Part shown: in pieces, positions 55,050 through 64,000 of the stretch
Position numbering within the stretch: the stretch's first letter is position 1
How the letters are laid out: every line of letters starts with the position of its first letter
Origin: Niebla homalea
Taxonomy: Eukaryota > Ascomycota > Lecanoromycetes > Lecanorales > Ramalinaceae
Direction: 5' to 3'
Assembly: GCA_019925105.1 (NCBI GenBank)
Contig: JAHGAU010000006.1
Coordinates: 1,488,001-1,552,000, forward strand
DNA: 64,000 nt
Notes under the pieces: generated by a model
What the model saw: only the letters and a program-made list of their open reading frames with translations
What the model was told of the DNA's origin: nothing
Databases searched by the model: none
Translations under genes and position numbers: made by a program

Positions 55050-57013
55050 ATGAGCACTACACCTGCTCGTCCGAAAACCAATCCGGGAAGCTATCGTCCA
55101 TTGACAACAAGAATTCCAGAGCGACGATCGTCCCGACTATTCCACGTGCAAGAGCCTTCGACCAGTACCGGACAGACGTCTGTTTCCGAACGAGGACCCA
55201 CTTCAAGCTTTGGCCAGTCGTTGAAGCCTCCAGACCTGGTCACACTTCGTGGAAAATCCGTCTCTCCAATCCGAAGACCAACAGTCAAGGGCCATGCATC
55301 TAGAACCTACATCCCGGCTGTACCCCCGACAGATATCCTACATGCGCCCAAGTTGACCCACTCCAGACTGGCACTCGATGTCCGTCTCTCAGCTCCACTG
55401 TTCATGGGTGGAGCGACCGTGGAAGGTGATGTACGAATCTTGATAGACAGAGGCTTTTCGGATCGACGGCGCAACTCGCTCCCGTCGCTCAAGCTCCCGA
55501 GGGTTTCCGTCAGCGTCGTTGGTATCGAGTATTGCAAAGGAAGACAGGAGCTATTCCGCGCTCTAACAACCAATGTCGTTCGCATATCAGATCCGCCCAT
55601 CGCGGCCGATGTGACCAAATCGTTTAGTGTTGACTTACCTCTCTTCATGGGACCGCCGCCATACCGGACTCGTAAAGCTGGTATAAGGTACCTCGTCAGC
55701 TGCCTTGCTGAGGTGCAGATAGCTGGAAAGGCCCACTTTGTAAGGCAGTCGAAAGACATCACAGTGCTGACGGCACATGACCGTACGTCAATATCCATGA
55801 GCGTCACGTCCTGGCGCTGACGTGCCATGTAGCTCGAAAAGCGCTGGTCAATCTATCCAACCCACTCGTGGTATCTGATGAGTTGAATATCGCGAGGCAG
55901 CTCATCTTTGTCACCGCAGGAATTCATCGACAAACCTGGGTTGGAGGTTATCTACTCTTTGTGGATATACGAATCGACAACAGGAGTAATAAAGCAGTAC
56001 GCAGAATCGAATTACAGCTTGAGCGGGTCACCATATTTCATGTCCACACAGCGCCTTCCGTAGGCAAAGCCTCTGCTGAACAGCTTCGAATGCCAGACGA
56101 GATTCAGAAGGAGATCTTGACACGCAAGAACGTCCTTGCAAGACAAAACTGCATTCGTCCTCGTTCTCAGGACTTTCGTACTGCTCAACTGGAGCTGCCG
56201 TCGGATCTTGTCTCTATTGAATCAGGACGCTTCTTTGGTGTTCGATATTTCCTCAACATCCAGGCTAGTTGTGCATTTAACAAGCGGGTAACGCTCCAAC
56301 TCCCCATTATCCTAGTCCATCCAAACTCCATCGACATTCCGCCCAACGCCCTAGCTCAGGTGACAACTAGCCTTGAACACAAGCAACGTGGTCGCCCTTC
56401 CTCTAGCGACGCTCAATCTGGGCTTTACCGAGACGTGCCAGGACAAGCATTTGCAACGGCGCGTCGACAATCCATTCCTCGGCTTCAGAAACAATTCTTT
56501 AGCTCCAGCGATTTGGAGTCAGTCACTCGAGCCATTGAGAGCAGTCCACGAAAGCAGCCGGTGACTAGCAAGAACCCCCAACGACATTCAGCCCCACCAA
56601 GGAAACCCTTCGATTTCAATCAAGGCAGCCCTCAGAAGATGAAGGTCACTCGTCGCCAGTCGGCTGCCCTGATCGGTAGCAGTAAAAGCCCTCACCAGAG
56701 CCCTAACGGAGGTCTGTCGGGACACCATCGATCATTCGACCACAACCATCTTAGGTATGAGTTTTCACAATCGAGCATTGGAACGTCCCAGCCTCTACAC
56801 ACCCGGCAACGGTCGCAAAGGGTCTCGTTCGACGATACAATGATGACAGCGAAGGGGGATGCGACCGAAACGGGGCGATCGACTCTTCAGGATAATGTGC
56901 TCAAACACTTGAGGCTTGACTCTAATGCAACCAGCAATGCAGCCGAGCCAGGGTTCCAGGGGTTTGATGATGGCGAAAAGGAAAACCGGGGATTGAACAA
57001 AGCTCATGCGTAG
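55050..57013 (+). CDS. Arrestin-domain protein
   Basis: Two exons, 55050-55782 and 55833-57013, with a 50-nt intron; 637 aa. The first 95 residues are disordered. Residues about 95-245 form the arrestin N-lobe (LALDVRLSAPLFMGGATVEGDVRI; SVSVVGIEYCKGRQ; FSVDLPLFMGPPP; YLVSCLAEVQIAGK). Residues about 255-420 form the C-lobe (PLVVSDELNIARQLIFVTAG; GYLLFVDIRIDNRSNKAVRRI; FFGVRYFLNIQASCAF; TLQLPIILVHP). The 210-residue tail is basic and Ser rich. No PY (PPxY) ubiquitin-ligase docking motif is evident, so it differs from classical ART trafficking adaptors. Fungal arrestins usually sort plasma-membrane cargo or sense pH; the cargo is unknown. Confidence 0.8.
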
Positions 57014-57637
57014 AGATTGGCCAACTGCATTCGCTGGAAGTCCAACGTAGTCATGTATATACTATGGGCGAGGTCAAGAGCTTCTTTGTATTTACACACA
57101 TGTATGATATGTCCTTTTCAGAGAAAAAGAACGTAATCAGCACCAGGCGTCCCAGGCCCCAGCAACTTCTATTTGCCCATTTCAGATTGGTATATCAGAA
57201 TGATGCCACCACTGCCTCGACGTCTTTAGGCGTTGTTCATCATTGCCTCGAAAGACGTGCCTCCAGCACCAGTGAAAGCTTGGCTTGATACACCAGACCC
57301 TGCCAATCTACAGGGCTTTTCGATCCTTTTGCGTTCTTCAACTGTTGTCGTGCGATTTGATGGGCTGCTTGTTCCGAGGCCGCGATTACTAGCTCCTCCC
57401 TTGTGCTCGAAGCCGTGCTCGCATCGTCGGCTTGGTGCCTCCTGAAATGTGATTGAGGCTTTGACAGGCATTCGGTAAGGTGGAAACCGCGAAGAGGTGA
57501 TTGAATCCTTCGACTTTGGGCTCAGTCTGTGACCAGCCTGGATACCACCAGCTCTTTCACTTGTCTCCTCCCATGTACCACTCAATAAACGGCTAGAGTA
57601 GGGATTCTCGTCCCTCATCCACCCATACTTCCACCAG
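57014..57637. other. Tail-to-tail intergenic region
   Basis: 624 bp between the stops of the arrestin and VAM7 genes. A 130-codon minus-strand frame (57226-57618) begins 20 bp after the VAM7 stop. It has Ser/Arg-rich composition and no domain and is more likely 3'-UTR. Confidence 0.45.
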
Positions 57638-58828
57638 TCACGAGATCTTGTTTACCCTCTTCCTCGCCACGTCCACTTTCCCTTGTACCCTATCCACATC
57701 CTCATCCAGCAAACCCAACATTTCATTCTGCACCGCCAACTCCTCCTGGATCTGTATGCCGAGTTCCTTCTGCCTAGCCACCGCCTTCGCCAACACCATC
57801 ACATCCTCATCCTGCTCGCTCATCATCGTCTGCTGCAACTGCAACACCCCCTGATTATCGAGCTGCTTCGTCTTCTCCGTCTCTTTGGCCCCCAAAACTC
57901 TCCCACCCCCTCGGCGACCACCACCACCACCGCCGCCGCCGCCGCCGCTCTCCGCAGCATCTCGCGGCGCAGCAGAAGCGTCATTCTGCTCCCCAAACAA
58001 CACCTTCTTCTCCTCCCTCTCCCTCAACCCCCCGGCCACCACCCCATCAACCCGCTCCTTCCGCACCATCGCCCCCAACAGATTCTCCAACCCTTCCCGC
58101 TCCCGCCTCGCGCTGCCCAGCAAATCCTTCCGCCGCCTCACCTCCCCCTCCCCCAGCTTATTATGACTGCTCCCCCACCCGGCCGCACCCATCTCCTTCA
58201 ACCCGCGCTCCAACTGCGCCAGAATGGTCCCGGCCCGCACCAGATGCCTCCGCGCCTCGGCCCCGGCCTCATGCTGCGCCGTCGCGCTCGTGCTCGTATC
58301 GGCCTGATCCCGCCGCGTGAGCGCCAACCGCGCATCCTGCAGCAGGGCCTTGAGGGCGCGGTGCTGGTCCAGCCAGACGACCGGGTCCGTGACGGGTGAG
58401 GAGAGCGTGGCGGCGTGGGCGGCGGCGGCGCTCGCAGCAGCGCCGGACTTGGCCGTGGAAGCCGTGGAGGGCAGGTTGAGGAAGGTGCGCCAGGCGGAGG
58501 TGTCGCGCCACCGGCTGTCCGGGCTGCTGTTGATGGCTCGCAGGTAGGCCTCGAGGCCCGAGCGGCGGGATTCGCGGAGCGTGGCCGAGGTGAGGGTGGA
58601 GGAGAAGTAGGATTTCGAGGGCAGTGGGGCGGGGGGAGCGGGAGCGGCGGAGGAGGAGGAGGAGGTGGTGGTGGTGAGGAGGGCGGAGTGGAGGGCGAGG
58701 AAGTCGGAGTAGCGTTTTTGGAGGGTGAAGGAGCGGAGGGGGAGGCGGAGGGAGATGTTGTAGACGGTGTGGGGTTTGGGGGAGGGGGAGGTGGCGGTGG
58801 TGGGGATGGAGATTTCGGGTTGGGACAT
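57638..58828 (-). CDS. VAM7: Vacuolar Qc-SNARE Vam7 (PX + SNARE)
   Basis: Single exon, 396 aa, ATG at 58828. The PX domain spans residues 1-120: HTVYNISLRLPLRSFTLQKRYSDFLAL contains the PI3P-binding R-Y-S-D-F, followed by PLPSKSYF and RRSGLEAYLRAI. A helical middle follows (about 145-270). The C-terminal SNARE helix spans about 325-396 (QQTMMSEQDEDVMVLAKAVARQKELG, then IQEELAVQNEMLGLLDEDVD) with glutamine at the ionic layer. Vam7 has no membrane anchor and is recruited by PI3P and HOPS for homotypic vacuole fusion. The gene is strikingly GC rich (poly-Ala and a Gly9-10 run at about 57925-57955) compared with its neighbours. The loop in the PX domain has a Ser/Thr/Ala insertion. Confidence 0.88.
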   Translation of the reverse strand: MSQPEISIPTTATSPSPKPHTVYNISLRLPLRSFTLQKRYSDFLALHSALLTTTTSSSSSAAPAPPAPLPSKSYFSSTLTSATLRESRRSGLEAYLRAINSSPDSRWRDTSAWRTFLNLPSTASTAKSGAAASAAAAHAATLSSPVTDPVVWLDQHRALKALLQDARLALTRRDQADTSTSATAQHEAGAEARRHLVRAGTILAQLERGLKEMGAAGWGSSHNKLGEGEVRRRKDLLGSARREREGLENLLGAMVRKERVDGVVAGGLREREEKKVLFGEQNDASAAPRDAAESGGGGGGGGGGRRGGGRVLGAKETEKTKQLDNQGVLQLQQTMMSEQDEDVMVLAKAVARQKELGIQIQEELAVQNEMLGLLDEDVDRVQGKVDVARKRVNKIS

Positions 58829-59367
58829 TGGGAATCGCTATTTCACTGGAACGTGGGGAAGTTGGGGTTTTGGGAAGGTGTAGTAGATGTTATTGCATGG
58901 TCGATGGATGCCTTGATGGAGGATTGTGAAGCAAATCGTCGCATGACTTTTGAGAAGAGGTGACCCCCAACCAGACAGACCCACCAACCGGACAGTACAA
59001 ATAATACTGTATCGTGGTTCTAAATGCGCATGATACCACCCCCAGAGGTGCACCCGGAGCTTCGTGTTTAGCGTGAGTCTTAAGGGTTACAGCCTTGTTG
59101 AACGACGCCCATAGATCAAGAGACAGTATGAGGTACTCCGATAGGGAGCTCCCACGGCAGACTGTAGCACAGGCAGCGTATTATCTATACTGTCCGGTTG
59201 GGGTCACCTCTTCTACGAGTACAGTGGGCGAGAATGACAGATGCGCGGAATCGACGCGTTTGAGCACTCCGTTTCTTTGAGCTATGTATAGCTCTGCGCA
59301 TGCAGCGACAGCAACATGGTCATCAAGTCCCTCTATACCTCCTGGCCCGCTATCATCGGTGCCAGCC
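58829..59367. other. Intergenic region between VAM7 and EB1 genes
   Basis: 539 bp between same-strand genes. It holds the VAM7 promoter and the EB1 3' flank. Nothing recognised. Confidence 0.5.
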
Positions 59368-60468
59368 CTAGAAAGTCTCGCCGTCGTCCACCGCCCCTGC
59401 CTCGGCTTCTGCGGGTATCTCAAAGCCCTCCTGATTCGACCGTCAGTGTGTAGTCCACAATGAGTAGGAATACTGAGAGCGCTCTCACCTCAGTTGAATA
59501 CAGAATCTGTTGGATCAATTTCACCAAGCCCCCATCCTCCCCTTCAACCTCTGGGTTGTTATCCACAGCTTGCTGGATCAATAGCTCAATATCCCTCAAT
59601 TTGCTGAAGTAGAAATCGCGCTCCCGTTCCAAACCCTCGACGGTCTGCTTCAGTTGGTTGTTCTCGTTGGTCACGGCCGTATTGGCGGCCCCTCCCCCTC
59701 CTCCTCCTCCTCCGATCCTGCCTCCGGGCCTTGCGGCTGTTGAATTTGGAGTGGTGCCTCTCCGCGCCCCTCCTGCGGCGCCGCCTGTCGAAGTGCGTGC
59801 TGCTGGAGCTGATGACGGAGGTGCTGTAGGTGCGCCTGCGCCTTTCCTCCGTGCTAGTGCATCGTAGTCGCCACCTGGATAATATTGGTCCCAATACCGT
59901 TTCGTCCATTGGAGGAACTCGAGGTTGTCTTGCATTTTGCATTTTATGAGTGATTCGATGGGGACGGCGCGCTCAATGCCATGTTTTGTGAAGGCATCTG
60001 ATGTTGTTCAGCCACTGTCAATTCCAAAGTCTCATCATGCATATAGCCTGCAAGTTTGAGAGGGTCTGCCGTACTCTGTAATATCTTGAAGTTCTGGAGG
60101 TAGGCGTATTCAGTGTTGACGTTGAACTTGACCCGGCTCATTGGGAGATCCACTGATGGAGTTACGCAGTCAGTCTTAGGCTCCGCGCCATTCCAGCTTC
60201 CAAATGGTTGGTTCGAAGCTCACTGAAGATGCTGTCGTAAATCTGACAAAGCGCTGCGCTGTTGCCGCTTAGCCTTGAAACATTCCTTCTTGTCCCTCAA
60301 TTACGTACCCAGTCCCACACTGCTCGACCTTGGTGACGTTCAACTGCAGCAGACTGTTCAGCCATGCCAGGAGCTCTTGCCTACGAAGCATCTAAATCAG
60401 CCCGGTCCATGGCCGTTTCCAACGGTCAGTACCCGAAGGCACGACTTGTCGTACCTGGATTCGCCCAT
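59368..60468 (-). CDS. EB1-family microtubule plus-end protein (Bim1/Mal3)
   Basis: Six exons: 60455-60468, 60309-60380, 60224-60267, 60075-60152, 59489-59997 and 59368-59430; introns 58-77 nt; 259 aa. The 14-nt first exon joins to give MGESRQELLAWLNSLLQLN. The calponin-homology domain continues KVEQCGTGGNSAALCQIYDS, MSRVKFNVNTEYAYLQNFKI and NLEFLQWTKRYWDQYYPGGDY. A Gly/Ala/Thr-rich linker with a Gly8 run follows. The EB1 dimerisation coiled coil is VTNENNQLKQTVEGLERERDFYFSKLRDIELLIQ. The last exon restores an acidic tail ending DDGETF, the EEY/F-like end that CAP-Gly proteins recognise. Reading through the last intron would replace this tail with a hydrophobic one. EB1 tracks growing microtubule ends. 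Confidence 0.93.
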
Positions 60469-61062
60469 TCTGGCCGTTGCGCCGGCAGATTTATGATAAG
60501 ATTCCTGTGAGCTGCGCAGATGCTGGAATCCGTATGGGTTGATCACGTAGTTTGAACTCGCTCGTTGTCCCTGTTCGTGCTCAAATAATCATAGCGGGCA
60601 TTGACGTCCCCATTGTTTGGGGTCTTCGAGTTGCAAAGCGACACCGAGGACCGACCGGAAACAAGAATTATTTACATCACGTGCCCTTACGCCGGCCTTG
60701 AGTCCAGAAATAGGGGCAACATGTCAGAGACCCTTCGCACAGGTTTAGATAATCGTGCAAGTCATACAAGAGCTTGAGCGTCTTCAGAGTCTATAAGTGC
60801 TGTATAGTCCAGCCCCAGGAGCCTCAATGATGAGCAGTGGACTGTGTACGCCCAGTCGCACGCTATTTACAATTCAATTCTAGATCTATGACTTGCCAAA
60901 GCTTCTGTAAGCCTAGCTCATCAACAATATACAAGTCACCAGACAAGACTGGCCCGGGTTGCCATGCTTTCATCCCTCGAGCTGCTGCAATTAATATCCA
61001 CCCCAATTGTCACATCGCCGCTTTGGTAGTATTTCCCTCATCACAAACTTCCGAAGACTGCC
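60469..61062. other. Intergenic region between EB1 and F-box genes
   Basis: 594 bp holding the EB1 promoter and the F-box gene 3' flank. Nothing recognised. Confidence 0.5.
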
Positions 61063-63473
61063 TTACTCCTCCAGACATCCCACCCCCCTCACCCCTGCCC
61101 CAAAATCCATGACCACAACCCTGCTGTCTTGGCTCGTCGCAACGATCCTTCGATAGTCGGCCTTCGCGCTCAATATCCAACTGGCCGTCCACTTCGTGAA
61201 AGCCACCACGCACTCTCCCGTGTTGATATTAAATGCCCTGACGCTGGTATCGTAGCTCCCACTCACTACCCTGCCCCCTAGTGGATCCAAATGAAGACTC
61301 CGCACCAGATCGCCGTGACCTTTCATCTCTCTGACAAGCTCTCCAGTACTGGTATCGTATTGGTAGATCACATGATCGTTGCCTCCGGCTAAGACTGTGC
61401 GGCCGTCAAGGCTGAATTCTACACACGCCATCCCGCGATTACGCGAAGGAAATTCCTTAACGCATAGCCCGGAGCTGAGGTTCCAAAGCTTGGCGATGCC
61501 GTCGCCTGAGGCAGAAACGGCAAGGTCGCAGCGGAGTTGGATGGCGTTGACAGGGCCGCGGTGGCCTGTCAGACGGCGTATGAGGGTGCCCGACAGACGA
61601 TCCCAGAGAACGATGGTGGCGTCTTTGGAGCAGGAGAGAATGCGCGTCCGATCGAGGCAGACATCGAGGACGCCAGCGGTGTGACCGAGAAGGCGGGTAG
61701 TCGGGCGGTAATTGCAGTTGATGGCAGGCCCCAGAAGAGGCGAGGAGGAAAATGGGAGGGAACGTGGGCTGTCGCTGGGAAAAAGAGACCAGAGGATCAA
61801 AGCATTGTCCGAGGAACCAGTGACCATTGTGGTAGAATCGTACTGAAGGCAGAGGATGGAGCCGGTGTGGTGAAAGGGAAGGTCATCCGGTAAGGTGAAA
61901 GTGTCGTGATAGTCATGAATAGAGATACTGAAGGGGCGAGGTAGGAAGGCATCCCCGTCCGTGGGAAGAGTTTGGAGCTGGTGCGTCGTTCGACTGGGGA
62001 TTCCGAGCACTTTGACGCACTTGTAGGTATGCATACTCCAGATTCGAATTGTGCGGTCTCGAGACCCGGTCACGATCTTGTCTTTGTCGAATTGCACACA
62101 GTAAACGCTATCGGTGTGGCCTTCGAGATAGATCGCGGCAGCGTGCTGATCCTGCCAACGTCTATCGAGGATTTTACGAGCCCGCCATTTGCCTTTCCAG
62201 TCCGGACTACGAGCCATTGCCTCAGTCGAGGCGCGACCGTTGACATTAAAGTCAATTGAGTTCTTCGAAGGTTCGCGATATTCTCCTTGAAAGACCTGCT
62301 TCCATGCATGGCCGGAGCCTGCAATCGCAAGCCAAGTCCTGGAAACCAGCTCGGCATTCATCACAGAGTTGGCATCTAAGAAGGATAGGATCTGGGACAT
62401 GAGCTCTCTGGGCAGAGCTCTGACGGGATCTGGCACGGGGATTTTCAGCTAGTTTGAAAAATGCATTCCTGTATAGACATACCTTGACGGACGACGGGAA
62501 TATGCAGTCCCGTTGAATAATCCCCACTGTCGATTCCTATACCGCTCTCCGAATCCCTTTCCAGCTTTGTCTCGGACATGCGAAGCCTCCGCATATTCTC
62601 CATGATTTCATTCTGCGCTGCAGCTGCCGCCCGAGCTGCCGCCCCGCTGGAGGGATCAAAGGAGGGTCTTGCACTAGCATAGCCAAAGCCTGGTATCTCA
62701 CCAAATTGAGGTATAGGAGCTGGAAGTTGTCCATCAAAGTAAGGAGAGGAAGGCTCCGAGATCTCACAGTAGGCTGGGGGTGGCTGATTCAATGTCGAAG
62801 TGCTTGGTCTCTTGGTATGTTTTGGGCTTTTGTTGGTTAGACCTCGGATCCAGCGAGTGCTCGTAGACGGCCTGAGGGGAAGGTCTGGCTGCTTCCCATG
62901 GGTGCTGGTATCGGGCAAGCCCAGCGGTTCCTGGGGTTGTGCAGGACCTCGGATCCACCTGTGGCTTATAGACGGTCTTTCCGACTGCTCATGGCTGCTC
63001 CCCTTACGCGCGTGGAAGTTCTCTTTCCCGGAAGGTCCAACAGCATGTGTAGGAGGCCCTGGCCTTGCGAAAGAAAGCAAGCTTCTCTTACGATTCCTGC
63101 CCGTATGCCCGCTTGAAGATGTCACTAGAGTGTTCGCCCGGCTGAGCCCAGAGAAGCTTGCGCGGGGTGGCGCAAAGGCTGTATCATCAGACTGGAAGGT
63201 ATCCGAAGATGGTTTCTTCTTGAGCTCGAATCGTTGGTCGCCGAAGAGCAGTGGCCGCATTGTCGCCTTGGCAGCGAGGGATGAGGTTACCGAGGACTTG
63301 CTGCGCGGTCTGGGCTCTGCTGCAGGGGCGATGAGCCCTTCATTCTCCAAGAAGAGCTCATGCGAAGTGGCGGGGAGTTGTTTCTTCTTTATACTTGAGC
63401 TGTTGTCTGCTGTGCCATGTCCCCATCGGCGCGTAAACAAGCTCGTCGAGCTGATGGAATGACTATGAGGCAT
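61063..63473 (-). CDS. F-box / WD40-repeat protein, probable SCF substrate receptor
   Basis: Two exons, 62483-63473 and 61063-62429, with a 53-nt intron; 785 aa. The N-terminal 310 residues are disordered and basic, with three near-repeats of RxSxSxRWIRG (ISHRWIRG, STSTRWIRG and a degenerate copy). The F-box follows the splice: DPVRALPRELMSQILSFLD, then SRTWLAIAGSGHAWKQVF. A WD40 propeller of about seven blades follows (GHTDSVYCVQFDKDKIVTGSRD; TGSILCLQYDSTTMVTGSSD; GHTAGVLDVCLDRTRILSCS; GHRGPVNAIQL; FSLDGRTVLAGGND; GHGDLVRSLHLD). Such proteins join Skp1-Cullin1 ligases through the F-box and bind phospho-degrons with the propeller. The layout resembles Fbw7/Cdc4-like receptors but the orthology is open. 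Confidence 0.88.
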
Positions 63474-64000
63474 GAGTGCTTCTCCGTTTGCTGACGAGCT
63501 TGCTTGTCCTTATTTATGGCAGGATGTTCATGCTGGTGTCAAGTAGGAGGTTTGTGTAATTGCTAAGGCTGCCGTCGTGTAGTCATGGCAACATCAGACG
63601 CAGTGACACGAAGCCAGATCGATTGAAACACTACGGAAGGCATGAGAACTTGATAATTTGACAGAAACCTCAAAAAGAAGCTGTTCGCAATTGGCGTTGT
63701 TAGGGTGTTTGGGGCGAAAAGGCTCCAACGTGATTGGCCCGTTGATGCTCAATTTCGAATCGTCAGACTGAAGCTCCTTTGCTGATCGACGCGATCGACT
63801 TCCGTCACGTCGATCCCCACATTTTCCTCATTCCCGGTGTCGGCCAAAATGTCGACACCCTAAAGCTGCTGCACTTTTTACTTCTACAAAGCTGCTTCCC
63901 GGTATCACATCAGCAGCTGGGCGCTGACAACAGTTGGCTTTGCCCAATCTCCCACTATCACATTCTGCGAAGACTCCTGCCCGCAGACCACTTCTCCAAT
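63474..64000. promoter_or_regulatory. Upstream region of the F-box gene, window edge
   Basis: 527 bp upstream of the minus-strand F-box/WD40 gene. No coding sequence is seen before the window ends. The symmetric GTCGAC...GTCGAC sites near 63840-63856 are the only notable local feature. Confidence 0.4.

Noticed and set aside
57226..57618. 130-codon minus-strand frame just after the VAM7 stop
   Set aside because: Probably VAM7 3'-UTR; no domain, no independent promoter space.
57683..58963. Long plus-strand frames (Pro/Leu rich and Gly rich) opposite VAM7
   Set aside because: Mirror frames created by the GC-rich low-complexity VAM7 sequence; the minus strand has clear PX and SNARE motifs.
1..64000. 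tRNA, rRNA, CRISPR, transposon or secondary-metabolite cluster
   Set aside because: No B-box/T-loop signature with a cloverleaf, no terminal repeats or transposase/RT motifs, no spaced repeat array, and no PKS/NRPS or P450 cluster genes were seen.

Overview
The window is a stretch of nuclear genome from a filamentous ascomycete (Pezizomycotina; a dothideomycete is my best guess, from overall protein style only). Evidence: protein-coding genes are split by short introns (44-135 nt in most cases, one of 270 nt) with GT..AG borders and CTRAY-like branch sites. Genes sit on both strands, roughly one per 2.5-3 kb. Several protein types are typical of moulds: a NACHT-WD40 NLR with an N-terminal hydrolase, a Stb3-type Sin3-binding protein, a fungal CorA-like membrane protein and a YAP-type bZIP. 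I see no transposon, no AT-rich RIP-like block, no CRISPR, no rRNA and no convincing tRNA. Splice models below were built by hand from the sequence, and reading-frame closure was checked for each.

Layout. 1-4.4 kb is gene-poor: a dubious open frame at the left edge, a probable three-exon 56-aa gene, and simple repeats. 4.5-5.7 kb: STB3 (-). 7.1-9.4 kb: TBC1D5-like Rab-GAP (-), divergent from an ALKBH6-like dioxygenase (+). 10.7-14.5 kb: Hos4-like ankyrin protein (-), divergent from polyprenol reductase DFG10 (+). 16.5-18.2 kb: ribosomal protein eS12 (-) and EFG1 (+) share one promoter. 18.4-19.3 kb: probable extracellular Cys/Asn-glycosylation-rich protein (-). 20.1-21.4 kb: tRNA 2'-phosphotransferase TPT1 (-). 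22.8-26.1 kb: cytosolic isoleucyl-tRNA synthetase (-). 26.5-29.0 kb: a long disordered protein (-). 30.8-33.6 kb: MAPK-type dual-specificity phosphatase (+). 34.4-37.4 kb: MIOS/Sea4 (+). 38.8-40.2 kb: CorA-like protein (+). 41.5-46.8 kb: the NLR (-). 47.5-48.8 kb: fructosamine-kinase-like protein (+). 49.7-51.3 kb: Stm1-type ribosome-associated protein (-). 52.0-53.4 kb: bZIP (-). 55.1-57.0 kb: arrestin-like protein (+). 57.6-58.8 kb: VAM7 (-). 59.4-60.5 kb: EB1 (-). 61.1-63.5 kb: F-box/WD40 protein (-).

Functional themes. Many genes serve translation and its control: eS12, EFG1 (18S rRNA maturation), IleRS, TPT1 (tRNA splicing), the Stm1 homologue, and Stb3, which in yeast represses ribosome-biogenesis genes. 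MIOS/Sea4 (TORC1 nutrient sensing), VAM7 and the TBC protein act at the vacuole/endosome.

The most interesting observations are: (1) two interchangeable, equal-length first exons in the Stm1-type gene, where one splice acceptor doubles as codons of the other isoform; (2) a bipartite promoter element shared by the eS12/EFG1 and STM1 promoters, with a core also upstream of IleRS; (3) a hydrolase-NACHT-WD40 NLR whose 3' end is split by a one-base frameshift; (4) a 129-bp, codon-length-multiple tandem duplication near 38.3 kb.
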